DNA of 64,000 nt from Candidatus Methylobacter favarea (GCF_902806695.1 NZ_CADCXN010000102.1:40064-104063); one strand, 5' to 3'. Numbered from the stretch's first letter, positions 51,727 to 60,978 are shown. The notes: generated by a model not told the origin, from the sequence alone. A program made the numbers and translations.

Positions 51727-53610
51727 ATGCTGAATTTTAAAAATATAGCGTTGCGCCGCGGTTCGCGGCTGCTGTTCGATAATGCCTCGTTCACGATTCA
51801 TAAAGGCCAGAAAGCGGGATTTACCGGCGCTAATGGCGCAGGTAAATCCAGTTTGTTTGCCCTGGTAAAAAATGAACTGCATCCGGATGCCGGAGATTTT
51901 TCCATGACGCCGGGTCTGGAAATTGCTCACGTTGCCCAGGAAACGCCGGCCTCCGCCTGTTCCGCTATCGATTATATTATGGATGGCGATCAGGAATTAA
52001 GACGACTTCAGAGTCAACTGGTAAGTGCCGAGCAGGCCGACAACGGTTTAAAACAGGCGGAATTGCATGCCGCCATGGAAGGCATTGGCGCTTACACTGC
52101 ACCGGCCCGAGCTTCCAGGTTAATGAGCGGTTTAGGATTTACTGCGGATCAGCAGCAAAAGCCAGTCAATTCATTTTCCGGCGGCTGGCGCATGCGCCTT
52201 AATCTGGCGCAGGCTTTGATGTGCCGATCCGATGTATTATTGCTTGATGAGCCCACCAACCATCTGGACATGGATGCCGTTATCTGGCTTCAGGACTGGT
52301 TATGCAGGTATTCCGGTACATTATTGCTGATTTCCCACGATCGGGACTTTCTGGACAGTATTACCGATCATATTGTTAATATTGAGCAAAACAGAGCTGA
52401 AATATATACCGGCAATTATTCGGCATTTGAAAAAATGCGCGCGGAAAAACTGGCTCAGCAGCAGTCAGCCTACCAGAAGCAGCAACGGGAAATCGCCCAC
52501 ATTCAAGGCTTCGTCGACCGCTTTAAAGCCCAGGCGACCAAGGCCAAACAGGCGCAAAGCCGGATAAAAGCATTGCAAAGAATGGAATTGATTGCCCAGG
52601 CGCATGTGGATTCTCCGTTTGATTTCAGCTTTGCCAAGCCGGATAAAATGCCCAATCCGTTATTAACTTTAAAAAAAGCCGATATCGGCTATGGCCAAAC
52701 CCGGGTCATTCAACAGGCCGGATTATCTATATCGCCGGGTGACCGTATCGGTTTATTGGGGCCGAATGGCGCCGGCAAATCCAGCCTGATTAAAGTATTG
52801 GCCGGGGATATGCAGCCGTTATCGGGCACAAGACAGGCAGCGGAAGCCCTGAAAATCGGTTATTTTGCCCAGCATCAACTCGAACAATTGCGGCTTGATG
52901 AAAGCCCGTTATGGCATCTGCAAAAGCTGGATGCTCAGGCGTCCGAGAAAGATTTGCGCAATTTTCTGGGTGGTTTTGATTTTCAGGGCGACAAGGTTTT
53001 ACAGGCTGTCAAACCTTTTTCCGGCGGTGAAAAGGCTCGCCTGGTATTGGCGCTGCTGGTTTATCAGAATCCCAATCTCTTGCTGCTTGATGAGCCGACC
53101 AATCATCTGGATCTGGAAATGCGTCATGCCTTGAGTGTGGCATTACAGGAATATGACGGTGCTTTGGTCGTCATTTCCCATGATCGTTATTTATTACGCT
53201 CGGTTACTGATACCTTATTATTGGTTGCAGACGGACAGGTAAAGCCTTTTGAGGGTGATCTTGAAGATTACCGTTCCTGGCTGGCAGAGCAGAAAAAAGG
53301 CGAAGAAAAAAAGCTTGATGACATTGCGCCGGCCCTTTCCCGCAAAGACCAGCGAAAATTGGAGGCCGAACGCCGGCAGAAAAATAAGCCTCTGCTGGAT
53401 GCTGTAAAAAAAGCAGAGATTGCCGTTGAAAAATTTCATAATGAACAACGGCAACTGGAACATCAATTGGCTGATCCTTCGATTTATGCCGAATCTGAAA
53501 AAGAGCGTTTAAAAATGCTGGTGGAGCGAAAAGCCCGGGTAGATAAAGCATTGGCAGAGGCTGATCTAGACTGGATAGAGGCTGAGGAGAAGCTTGCCGA
53601 AGTTAAATAA
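51727..53610 (+). CDS. yheS: ABC-F ATPase, YheS type
   Basis: A soluble protein of 627 residues with two ABC cassettes. The first has Walker A TGANGAGKSS, signature FSGGWRMRL and LLLDEPTNHLD. The second has LGPNGAGKSS, FSGGEKARL and LLLDEPTNHLD. The linker (about 240-300) contains RFKAQATKAKQAQSRIKAL and a coiled coil fills the C-terminus. The match to E. coli YheS is strong along the whole length, including VNQETP-like and AYFAQHQLE-like segments. ABC-F proteins act on ribosomes and are not transporters. Confidence 0.92.
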   Translation: MLNFKNIALRRGSRLLFDNASFTIHKGQKAGFTGANGAGKSSLFALVKNELHPDAGDFSMTPGLEIAHVAQETPASACSAIDYIMDGDQELRRLQSQLVSAEQADNGLKQAELHAAMEGIGAYTAPARASRLMSGLGFTADQQQKPVNSFSGGWRMRLNLAQALMCRSDVLLLDEPTNHLDMDAVIWLQDWLCRYSGTLLLISHDRDFLDSITDHIVNIEQNRAEIYTGNYSAFEKMRAEKLAQQQSAYQKQQREIAHIQGFVDRFKAQATKAKQAQSRIKALQRMELIAQAHVDSPFDFSFAKPDKMPNPLLTLKKADIGYGQTRVIQQAGLSISPGDRIGLLGPNGAGKSSLIKVLAGDMQPLSGTRQAAEALKIGYFAQHQLEQLRLDESPLWHLQKLDAQASEKDLRNFLGGFDFQGDKVLQAVKPFSGGEKARLVLALLVYQNPNLLLLDEPTNHLDLEMRHALSVALQEYDGALVVISHDRYLLRSVTDTLLLVADGQVKPFEGDLEDYRSWLAEQKKGEEKKLDDIAPALSRKDQRKLEAERRQKNKPLLDAVKKAEIAVEKFHNEQRQLEHQLADPSIYAESEKERLKMLVERKARVDKALAEADLDWIEAEEKLAEVK

Positions 53611-53705
53611 TTAACAACACAAGGTATTAGTTTGGTTATAAATACAAATTGTGGAGCGGAATTTCTATTACCGTAAGAGAGCGCCAATCGGCCGGACAAA
53701 TAACA

Positions 53706-54218
53706 ATGTTTGAAATCATCAAGTTATTATTCGATATTTGCCTGTTTAGAAGAGGGCCTCAGGATTTACCGCATTCTTCCTGGTTATTGCGGCTATTAAT
53801 AGCTATGTATGTGATCATCAGATTTTTAATGTTAAGTATCGGTACCCAATGGCTTAATGCCTTATTACAGGTTGGGGTGGAAGTATTACTGGTGGTTGGA
53901 TTTAGCTGGAGCATGTTATATGTGGTTCAACAGCTGCAGAGGTTTAATCAGGCTACCTGCGCGTTGCTAGGCACCGATGCAATAATCAGTTTTTTTGCTT
54001 TGCCCAGCATAGCCTCTATGGAAATAGGCCGGGGCGGCTGGCTGGCGTTTATGGTAGTTCTTGGATTAATTATCTGGCACTGGGCGGTTACCGGCCATAT
54101 TATTCGTCATGCGTTGGGACAGAAATTGGTTTTTAGTTTAGGCTTGGCGTTTTTATACATACTGGGCTCTTATCGGGTAATGGTTTTGTTATTTCCTGAG
54201 ATTGCCGGAACTGAATAG
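53706..54218 (+). CDS. Integral membrane protein of unknown function
   Basis: About 170 residues from ATG 53706; the frame is open further upstream but MFEIIKLLFDICLFRRGP is a sensible start. Five hydrophobic segments follow (about 25-165), including LIAMYVIIRFLMLSIG and VLLVVGFSWSMLYVV. The layout loosely recalls Yip1-type proteins. The universal stress gene starts five bases after its stop, so they are co-transcribed. Confidence 0.6.
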   Translation: MFEIIKLLFDICLFRRGPQDLPHSSWLLRLLIAMYVIIRFLMLSIGTQWLNALLQVGVEVLLVVGFSWSMLYVVQQLQRFNQATCALLGTDAIISFFALPSIASMEIGRGGWLAFMVVLGLIIWHWAVTGHIIRHALGQKLVFSLGLAFLYILGSYRVMVLLFPEIAGTE

Positions 54219-54223
54219 GAGAA

Positions 54224-54670
54224 ATGATGGAAAACTATAAACATATATTATTGGCGGCGGACTTCTTCAGTCATGGAGAAGCGGTCGCCGCAAGAGCTAA
54301 GGATCTGGCGGATAAATACCAGGCAAAGCTGAGCATTCTTCATGTTCTGGAGAGTTTGCCTCTTACTGATCCGGCATACGGCTCCGTTGTTCCCTATGAT
54401 ATGGATTTAACGGCCGAGATGATGAAAGCGGCAAAAAAAAGATTGGCTAAACTGGGTGAAGATCTCAAGGTTCCTGAACAGTCGCAATTGATTGAGCTGG
54501 GCAGCCCCAAACTGGAAATAGTCAGAATTGCTCAGGAAAACAAAGTTGATTTAATTGTAGTGGGTTCGCATGGCCGCCATGGCTTGGCTTTGCTGCTCGG
54601 TTCGACTGCAAACGGCGTATTGCATCGCGCCACCTGTGATGTTGTGGCGGTACGTTTGCCGGAGAGTTAA
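54224..54670 (+). CDS. Universal stress protein (UspA family)
   Basis: A protein of 148 residues, one Usp domain. YKHILLAADFFSHGEAVAARA opens it, LSILHVLE follows, and the nucleotide-binding end is VVGSHGRHGLALLLGSTANGVL, the G-2x-G-9x-G(S/T) ATP-binding type. AGGAG precedes two ATG codons (54224 and 54227), and the second is better spaced. It binds ATP and is expected to respond to growth arrest. Confidence 0.9.
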   Translation: MMENYKHILLAADFFSHGEAVAARAKDLADKYQAKLSILHVLESLPLTDPAYGSVVPYDMDLTAEMMKAAKKRLAKLGEDLKVPEQSQLIELGSPKLEIVRIAQENKVDLIVVGSHGRHGLALLLGSTANGVLHRATCDVVAVRLPES

Positions 54671-54840
54671 TTGTCGCTTTCAAGCTGCCCGGTATACGGA
54701 TAAATATCCAGCAGGTTCAAGCAGCAAGAAAACATGCCTTTGGGAATGAAGCTATTGATTGGAGCGAGGTCTAAACAGGCAAGGCGATTTTATTAATTAA
54801 AATTAAAATTATCTTCCACTCTATTCAAAGGTAAAGAAAC

Positions 54841-55254
54841 ATGATTGGCCAAATTGAAAGTTATAATCCTGACATCCAGACCGGCGTTATAAAAAGCGGG
54901 GACAAGTTTTATGATTTTCATTTAACTGACTGGACAGTTGAAGTTCCGCCCGATCCGGGCGATGAAGTAAGCTTTGACGCTGCCGATGCTGTAGCTAAGA
55001 AAGTTTGTCTGGCGGGCGTTATAGTGAATAAGCCGAAAGCTGTTAAATACAAATATGTAGCGGGCATACTGGGTTTGTTGTTGGGAGGCGCGGGAATGCA
55101 TCGGCTTTATTTGGGCTATTATGGAATCGCCCTTGCCCAGTTGGCGGTGACCCTGGCAACGGCCGGATATGGTTTGCTCTGGGGATTTGTCGAAGGCGTA
55201 CTGATTCTGGCGGGGCATCTGGATAAAGATGCCAAAGGGCGCCCGTTAAGATAG
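54841..55254 (+). CDS. TM2-domain protein with N-terminal cold-shock-like domain
   Basis: A protein of 137 residues. The N-terminal 65 residues (IGQIESYNPDIQTGVIKSGDKFYDF) resemble a degenerate cold-shock beta-barrel without the RNP aromatics. A TM2 domain follows (about 75-130; VAGILGLLLGGAGMHRLYLG, then LVTLATAGYGLLWGFVEG-like helix with the GxxHRFYLG-type turn). Function unknown. Confidence 0.75.
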   Translation: MIGQIESYNPDIQTGVIKSGDKFYDFHLTDWTVEVPPDPGDEVSFDAADAVAKKVCLAGVIVNKPKAVKYKYVAGILGLLLGGAGMHRLYLGYYGIALAQLAVTLATAGYGLLWGFVEGVLILAGHLDKDAKGRPLR

Positions 55255-55477
55255 AGTGCAGCCGTTAAAATAGCTGGCCGGAAAACAGAACTATGGCAGG
55301 CTCCTTGTAAGTTCAGGCAGTGTTAATTCACTCCGGCTGAAATCAGGTGAGGAAGTTAAGAGCCCCTGTTCTGGATGGGCTAGAAGATGACCTTAATCGG
55401 CAGGTGACTAAAGTCATCCCCTAGCATCATAATTAAAAATGTATGATCAGTTACGTTAGTCGAAGCTCCTTGCTCAA

Positions 55478-55499
55478 CTGACCTCGGCCTGAAGGTCAG
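55478..55499. terminator. Hairpin between the TM2 and cold-shock genes
   Basis: CTGACCT (55478-55484) and AGGTCAG (55493-55499) pair perfectly with an eight-base loop, just downstream of the leftward cold-shock gene. No T run follows, so Rho-independent termination would be weak. Confidence 0.35.
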
Positions 55500-55517
55500 G
55501 TACGCCTTGAATGGGGG

Positions 55518-55721
55518 TTATTTTGGATAAACGTTGGCGGCAGTTAAACCTTTTGGACTTGTTTCTATGTCAAAAATAACTGTCTGGCCTGGCGACAGCG
55601 TTTTAAAACCTTCTCCCTGAATAGCGGAATGATGAACGAAAACATCTTCGCTACCTTCGGAAAGCTCAATAAAACCAAAACCTTTGGTATTATTAAACCA
55701 TTTTACAGTGCCTGTTGCCAT
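55518..55721 (-). CDS. Cold-shock protein (CspA family)
   Basis: A protein of 67 residues. [17 protein letters not shown] (RNP1) and [17 protein letters not shown] (RNP2) are canonical. AGGAG precedes the ATG. It is a single-stranded RNA/DNA-binding chaperone. The 144-bp upstream region probably includes a 5' untranslated leader. Confidence 0.95.
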   Translation of the reverse strand: MATGTVKWFNNTKGFGFIELSEGSEDVFVHHSAIQGEGFKTLSPGQTVIFDIETSPKGLTAANVYPK

Positions 55722-55865
55722 TTTAATAACTCCTGAAATAAAAACTTAAGGTAACAAAGAATTATAATATCGACAGATGCCAACCTTCTGATCCCGGGGC
55801 TCGCTTTCGTTCACTATTTACACTCTGCCTGGTGAAATTGTAATGTTATTGGCCTCAGAATTTCA

Positions 55866-56276
55866 TTATTGAAAAGTTCTGTATAGTCCATCCAGAACCA
55901 GGGAATTCGGGCTTACCACTCCTATAACCTGTCTGTTTTCAATTACCGGTGCTCTGACCAGGTTATAGTTGGCAAATAAACGCGAACAATAGCGTATATC
56001 CATGTCTGGAGGCACCGAAATCACCGGCTTATTCATAATTTCATAGACATTAACCCGGTCCGGCGCACGATCTTTTGCCAGCACATGGCGGGCAATATCG
56101 CCGCAATTAATCATGCCATATTCATCATTCTCATGGCGTTTGTTAACAATGAGCACAGAGGTTTTAAGCGACTTCATTTTTTTCAGTGCTTCACTGATGG
56201 TGGCAATGCCGTCAATGGTGCCGAAATCGGTTTTCATAACCTCTCGGACACGTATTAGTAGGGGAGTATCGATCAT
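55866..56276 (-). CDS. CBS-pair protein
   Basis: A protein of 136 residues made of two CBS motifs: VREVMKTDFGTIDGIATISEALKKM and, after DRVNVYEIMNKPVISVPPD, the second half RAPVIENRQVIGVVSPNSLV (both read in parts). It overlaps the PII-like gene by four bases and closes the DUF1538 operon. CBS pairs bind adenosine nucleotides, so it may sense energy state for the membrane proteins upstream. Confidence 0.85.
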   Translation of the reverse strand: MIDTPLLIRVREVMKTDFGTIDGIATISEALKKMKSLKTSVLIVNKRHENDEYGMINCGDIARHVLAKDRAPDRVNVYEIMNKPVISVPPDMDIRYCSRLFANYNLVRAPVIENRQVIGVVSPNSLVLDGLYRTFQ

Positions 56277-56623
56277 ATTCTGTCCTCAAGTTCCTGGGTT
56301 AATTCTTCAACCTGATGCATGACGCCGATGGCGTCTTCAACATCAAGTTGAAAAGCGATGCCGATGCCCGGCGTAGAGTCGAATTGTGCAACATGAGCGA
56401 TGTTCTCCAGGATATGTCGGCTTAAATGTTCTTCAACCAGAAACAGCAAGACATCGCGTTGGGTTTCCAGGGTCAGTCCAAAAAAGGTCTTGGATTGCTT
56501 CAGCCCCTCGCCGCGGGCATTACTGATAACAGTCGCGCCTTTTGCTCCTTCTTTACGAGCAGTGTCGAGAACCAGATCGGTTTTATTATCTTCAACAAAT
56601 GCAATAATTAATTTAAAACGCAT
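56273..56623 (-). CDS. PII-like regulatory protein
   Basis: A protein of 116 residues. MRFKLIIAFVEDNKTDLVLD opens it, followed by ARKEGAKGATVISNARGEG, where PII proteins have the T-loop region, and LLFLVEEHLSRHILENI and GIGIAFQLDVEDAIGV. The ferredoxin-like fold and trimer-type pattern agree with PII-like proteins. The Tyr51-type uridylylation site of GlnB is not seen. GAGGA precedes the ATG. It sits between the DUF1538 pair and the CBS protein. Confidence 0.75.
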   Translation of the reverse strand: MRFKLIIAFVEDNKTDLVLDTARKEGAKGATVISNARGEGLKQSKTFFGLTLETQRDVLLFLVEEHLSRHILENIAHVAQFDSTPGIGIAFQLDVEDAIGVMHQVEELTQELEDRI

Positions 56624-56631
56624 GAATTTCC

Positions 56632-57408
56632 TCAGGGTTTGGATGAAAAGCGGTCCTTGCTACGCCATTCGGCTAGTTTGGCATAGCCAAGAACGGCAAT
56701 AATGGGGAACAGGCAAGCAAAAGCGATCAGGCCGAAACCGTCCAGTAATGGATTGCGTCCCGGCACATTAGAGGCCAAGCCCAAGCCCATCGCAGTGACT
56801 AACGGCACGGTGACGGTGGATGTCGTAACGCCTCCCGAATCAAAGGCCAGTCCGATAATTATGTTGGGCGCAAACAACGTTTGAACAATAACAATCAAAT
56901 AACTGATCCCGATATATAAATAAAGTTCGGTTCCCGTTACAATCCTGAAGGTGCCTAAGGCAAGACCAAAAGCGACGCCGACGGACACTGTCAGTCGCAA
57001 TCCCCAGGCACTGATAGCGCCCGCCGATATATCTTCGGCCTTAAGGGCTACAGCCAGTAATGACGGTTCGGCCAAGGCTGTGGCAAAACCGATACAAGCG
57101 GCAAAAACATAAACCCAGCAGTAAGATTGCCAGTTCATGGAGTGCTGCGAGTTTATGCCCAGAAATTCGGATGAGGTTAGCTGGTCTGCCATTAAGTTTC
57201 CCAACGGGAACAACGCCATATTGAGCCCTTCCAGAAAAAATGCAATGCCCAGCAGCACGTACAGAAAACCGATCAACGTGTTTTTAGGATAAGGCAAGGG
57301 CTTGCGAATAACCAGTAATTGAAAACCCATAATAATGCCGGCAATAGGCAAGACATTGCGGCAAGTTGCCAGCAGTGTTTGTGCAAAATGATTCAGATAT
57401 TCAATCAT
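56632..57408 (-). CDS. DUF1538 membrane protein, second copy
   Basis: A protein of 258 residues with about seven membrane helices. FQLLVIRKPLPYPKNTLIGFL, GFATALAEPSLLAVALKAED and IIIGLAFDSGGVTTSTVTVP (read in part) are the conserved segments. A final PLLDGFGLIAFACLFP helix follows. It is a paralogue of the upstream gene, whose stop overlaps its ATG by four bases. The GGVTTST motif in a broken helix suggests a transporter-like core; the substrate is unknown. Confidence 0.82.
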   Translation of the reverse strand: MIEYLNHFAQTLLATCRNVLPIAGIIMGFQLLVIRKPLPYPKNTLIGFLYVLLGIAFFLEGLNMALFPLGNLMADQLTSSEFLGINSQHSMNWQSYCWVYVFAACIGFATALAEPSLLAVALKAEDISAGAISAWGLRLTVSVGVAFGLALGTFRIVTGTELYLYIGISYLIVIVQTLFAPNIIIGLAFDSGGVTTSTVTVPLVTAMGLGLASNVPGRNPLLDGFGLIAFACLFPIIAVLGYAKLAEWRSKDRFSSKP

Positions 57409-58139
57409 ATCAGCATGCCGTATACCATGACGAAAATTATCGGTGTCAATGACGCGAAAGCAATCAGGCCAAAACCGTCGGTTATCGGATTGCGGCCTTT
57501 AATGGCGCTGGCCAAGCCAACGCCGAGCGCGGTCACCAAGGGTACGGTAATCGTCGAGGTCGTAACCCCTCCGGAATCAAATGCCAGCCCGATAATTTCG
57601 GAAGGCGCAAAAAACGACATTGTAACGACCCCGCAATAACCGCCGATAATCAAATAAGGCAGAGACCAGCCGCGGATAATTCTTAATACGCCTATGACAA
57701 TGGCAACTCCCACAGACAACGCAATCGTTAGACGCAGCCCCAGGGAATAATGCTCCTGAGCTAGAGCCGTGTGTTCAATCATATCGCCTTGAGCGGCAAT
57801 GGACGCCGCCTCATCGGCAACCGCTATCAGAGCGGGCTCGGCAATCGTCGTGCCGAACCCCAAACAAAAGGCGAAAACGAGCAGCCAGAACAAACTGCCT
57901 TTACGGGCAAAAGCATACGCCATTGAATCGCCAATGGGGAACAGGCTTTGTTCCAGGCCTTGAGTAAACAAAGTAAGACCCAGAATAACAAAAAGAGTGC
58001 CAATGATTAAATTGGCAACATCAGGAATAGGTTGCCGAACAATAAAAATCTGGAAAAGCAAAACCACGGCGAGAATAGGGACAAGGTTTAGAAAACTCTT
58101 GAATAATTGTTTAACAAACAGGTTTATTAAAATAAACAT
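57405..58139 (-). CDS. DUF1538 membrane protein, first copy
   Basis: A protein of 244 residues and about seven helices. It shares with the next gene FQIFIVRQPIPDVANLIIG, GFGTTIAEPALIAVADEA, IGLAFDSGGVTTSTITVP and the end GRNPITDGFGLIAFASL. AAGGAGAG precedes the ATG. It is the first gene of a four-gene operon (DUF1538, DUF1538, PII-like, CBS). The two proteins probably form one heteromeric membrane unit. Confidence 0.82.
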   Translation of the reverse strand: MFILINLFVKQLFKSFLNLVPILAVVLLFQIFIVRQPIPDVANLIIGTLFVILGLTLFTQGLEQSLFPIGDSMAYAFARKGSLFWLLVFAFCLGFGTTIAEPALIAVADEAASIAAQGDMIEHTALAQEHYSLGLRLTIALSVGVAIVIGVLRIIRGWSLPYLIIGGYCGVVTMSFFAPSEIIGLAFDSGGVTTSTITVPLVTALGVGLASAIKGRNPITDGFGLIAFASLTPIIFVMVYGMLI

Positions 58140-58527
58140 TCACTCTCCTTAATACAGCTTGATTGTATATTAAACAACAAAGCTAAATCTAATAATTTGA
58201 CCTATAGGCTGACTTGAGTTGCGCCTTTTATTTTCAGTAAAAAAAAATTAGCTATATAAATTTTGGCGTTAGGGCGATTAATCTAGCGTGACATAAAAAT
58301 GCCACTCATAATTATTTGTAAAAAAGAATTTGGTTGAGGCCTTGATATGGTAAATAACCTGCTACACATCGCAATTTCATCGAAGGCCTTGGCTCTACTT
58401 ATCGAGCACGGCTATATTCATGCCGTGGATTGTAAATGCCTGGATTTTGGTTCTTAAAAGGTGGTTTGGAAATTATTTTTATCAGGAGTGAAAGCTACAA
58501 CTTAATACTGGCATCATACTATTTTAG
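58140..58527. other. Intergenic region, 388 bp
   Basis: This lies between the DUF1538 operon and the receptor remnant. I see no clear gene, Fur box or terminator. It may hold decayed 5' receptor sequence that is no longer recognisable. Confidence 0.35.
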
Positions 58528-59203
58528 CTATGGACTTCCTTTAATCCTTCCGCAGAAACTTTTTTTCTCGCCGCTAATAACGCCAACCTTAAACCTGAGC
58601 AAAGCCAGAATCTGGAAGCCGGTGCCAAAGTGGATCTTTTTGATGGCGGGTTTGGTGCAACCGGGGCGCTGTGCCGTCTGGAAAAAACCAATGCGGGAAC
58701 CACCAATCCTGCCGATCCGACCCGGAATATTCTGGCCGGGGAGCAGCGAACCGACGGTTTTTGAATTCGGACTGGCCGCAGATTTACTGCCTGCCTGGAG
58801 TCTTTCAGCCACCTGCGCTTATCTTGATGCTGAAGTGACTAAACCGAATAACCGGGCAACGGGATTGGTAAGGGGAATATCCAAATCGCTTGAAGGCAAG
58901 ATTTCTGTGAATGTGCCGGAGAACAGCGGCGTGGGCTGGGCCAGTTACCTTATCACTCCGGAATGGGAAATCGGAGGCGGCGTATCTATGGCGAGCTCAG
59001 GTTTCAGCGATACATTCAATGAAGTTGCTTTGCCCGGCTATGCCCGTCTCAACGCTACTGTTGCGTATCACCGGAAATACTTCGATATCCAGACAAATGT
59101 CTTCAATCTTCTGGACAAGGTCTATTATGAGTCCGGTCAGACCAATACAAGCCTTGCCGGAGACGCCGCTTTCGGGGCAAATAACGCTGCCAGTAAATAC
59201 TAG
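58528..59203 (+). pseudogene. C-terminal fragment of a TonB-dependent siderophore receptor
   Basis: Only the last quarter of a receptor barrel is present. One frame reads TSFNPSAETFFLAANNANLKPEQ and SQNLEAGAKVDLFDGGFG (a strand typical of FhuA/FpvA-like receptors) up to EQRTDGF. A five-T run at 58758-58762 adds one base and the frame moves. It continues with EFGLAADLLPAWSLSATCAY, TPEWEIGGGVSMASSGF and FDIQTNVFNLLDKVYYE. The plug domain, TonB box and last strand are missing. The gene cannot make a receptor. Confidence 0.88.
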
Positions 59204-59262
59204 AAATAATCGCTTCTTAGTATTTCCCTGGTAAAAATAATCAATACACATCGGAGAAAAAC

Positions 59263-60242
59263 ATGAATATCGTTATATATAAAATTTTCGTCATGATGAT
59301 TCTGGTAACAGGTATAGGGGTCTTATCTCCAGCGCAATCGGCGGTAAGAGAATATTGGATAACGGCGGAAAAAATACCCTGGAACTATGCACCCTCCGGT
59401 CAGAACCTGATCAATGCGGAAGACGGGCTAGGCGTATGGGGAAAAAACTGATATACAACAAATACCGCTATATCGGCTACACTGACGGCAGCAGGTCGAC
59501 GCTTCTGCCGCAGCCGGAATGGATGGGAGTATTAGGTCCGCAGCTGCAAGCTGTGGTAGGTGATACCATCAAGGTCAATTTTCTGAATAAAAGCGACCGG
59601 CCGCTTTCCATGCATCCGCACGGCATGCTTTACGACAAGGACAATGAAGGAGCAAACATGGACGGCGCCGGGGCGATTGTGCAGCCTAATGAGTCCTTTA
59701 CCTACACCTGGGTTGTGGATAAAGACGCAGGTCCCGGACCGAATGATCCCTCCTCCATTGTCTGGCTCTATCACTCCCATGTCATGGCGGAGGAAGAAAT
59801 TAACCTTGGCCTGATCGGTACTCTTGTCGTTACCCGCAAAGGCATGGAGCGTTCTGAGACCGATCCTGCGCCTAAAGACGTAGATCAGGAATTCACCTCC
59901 CTGTTCATGATTTTTAACGAAGAGAAAGACAAGGAAAAAGGACTGAAACACTCCATCAACGGCCGCATTTTCGGCAATCTTACGGGCTATGAAACCGGCA
60001 TGGGCAAGCATGTACGCTGGCACCTTGTCGCTCTGGGGAATGAGGTAGACAACCATACCGTACATTGGCATGGGCAGACGGTGCTCGATCATGGACGCCG
60101 GACCGACGTGGTCGAAGTGCTGCCCGCCAGCATGACCTCGGTCACCATGGTTCCCCGCTCGCCCGGCGAGTGGCTGTTGCACTGCCATGTCAACGACCAC
60201 ATGATGGCAGGGATGTCTACCCGCTGGCACGTCTGGCCATAA
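59263..60242 (+). pseudogene. Two-domain multicopper oxidase, frameshifted at an A-run
   Basis: It begins with a signal peptide (MNIVIYKIFVMMILVTGIGV, then SPAQSA) and REYWITAEKIPWNYAPSGQN, which resembles ceruloplasmin-type domains. The frame breaks at GGGGAAAAAAC (59438-59448) and continues one base back with LIYNKYRYIGYTDGS. All copper-ligand clusters follow: SMHPHGM, WLYHSHV, NHTVHWHG and LLHCHVNDHMMAGM. Joined length is about 325 residues. One missing A explains the break; A-AAA-AAC before the stop TGA is also a -1 slippery heptamer. A ferroxidase or copper role is plausible in this iron locus. Confidence 0.8.
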
Positions 60243-60382
60243 CAATAAAAGCCGGCAGGTTATCCGTCCACCGTTAGCTCGCAGCTGTTATCAACAAAGA
60301 TGGATTTTAAACCCTATGGACTGGGTTGCTAACCAAGCTCAGCGCTACCGAATATCACGTTACGAAAGAAGAAAGGAGAAAC

Positions 60383-60697
60383 ATGCTGCTTGCAATTGAA
60401 AAATGTATTGACGGCTGAGGAGCTCGCTTATGCGCGAGACCTTCACTCAAGCCCGATTTGTAGATGGCCGTGTCACTGCCGGTGAGCTTGCACCGGGTAG
60501 AGGTAATTACCAGCGGCCATAGAGATGCAGGAGTATTCTGGGTGCAGAGCATGGTGCGCGATATCGCTTAGCGGTGTCTTCTTTTCCAGCTCGATGCGTC
60601 TATTCAGAGCCTACGAAGTCGTGACCCCGAGTACCCTGAAATCGTTTCGCTGGTGTGATGTTATCTGAACCTGCTGCACCTTTGGGCAGATGTTTGA
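60383..60697 (+). pseudogene. Remnant of a PiuC/YbiX-type Fe(II) 2-oxoglutarate dioxygenase
   Basis: AAAGGAG and ATG 60383 open the remnant. In shifting frames it reads LTAEELAYARDL, QARFVDGRVTAGELAPG, then jumps to AGVFWVQSMVRDIA, a TAG, LLFQLDASIQSLRSRDPEYPE and YLNLLHLWADV, ending at TGA 60695-60697. These are the N-terminal and C-terminal parts of PKHD-type hydroxylases, with the metal-binding middle deleted. Normally the gene follows a TonB receptor. Several stops and frameshifts show it is dead. Confidence 0.75.
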
Positions 60698-60715
60698 TGT
60701 AAATGGGAGTTCAAG

Positions 60716-60978
60716 ATGATCTCTCGCTTCGAAAACCTGGAGGGACGTCCGTACCGACAACCCAAGCGTAGTAACTGGCTGAAATAGCTGCGCCGATTTC
60801 ATGCCTGGCTTGGTCTGTGGGGAGCGGGGTTAGGCCGCTTATTCGGTGTCACCAGATTTTACTTAATCACTGCGCGGTCATGAAGATCCGGGCAGTCCGC
60901 ATGGAGCAATCGCAAATCGAGCTGGCCCTGCCTGACCCCCATCCGGCAGCTGCTAAAGCCCTGGCGAAATGGCTGTAA
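60716..60978 (+). pseudogene. Remnant of a PepSY-domain membrane protein
   Basis: ATG 60716 gives a short N-terminus ending SNWLK then TAG. The same frame continues LRRFHAWLGLWGAGLGRLFGVTRF, read in part, the first helix typical of PepSY-associated TM proteins (RxxHxWLGLWG...GVTG). After another stop a new frame gives RMEQSQIELALPDPHPAAAKALAKWL. Only the N-terminal part remains. Such proteins are usual neighbours of siderophore receptors and piuC. Confidence 0.7.
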
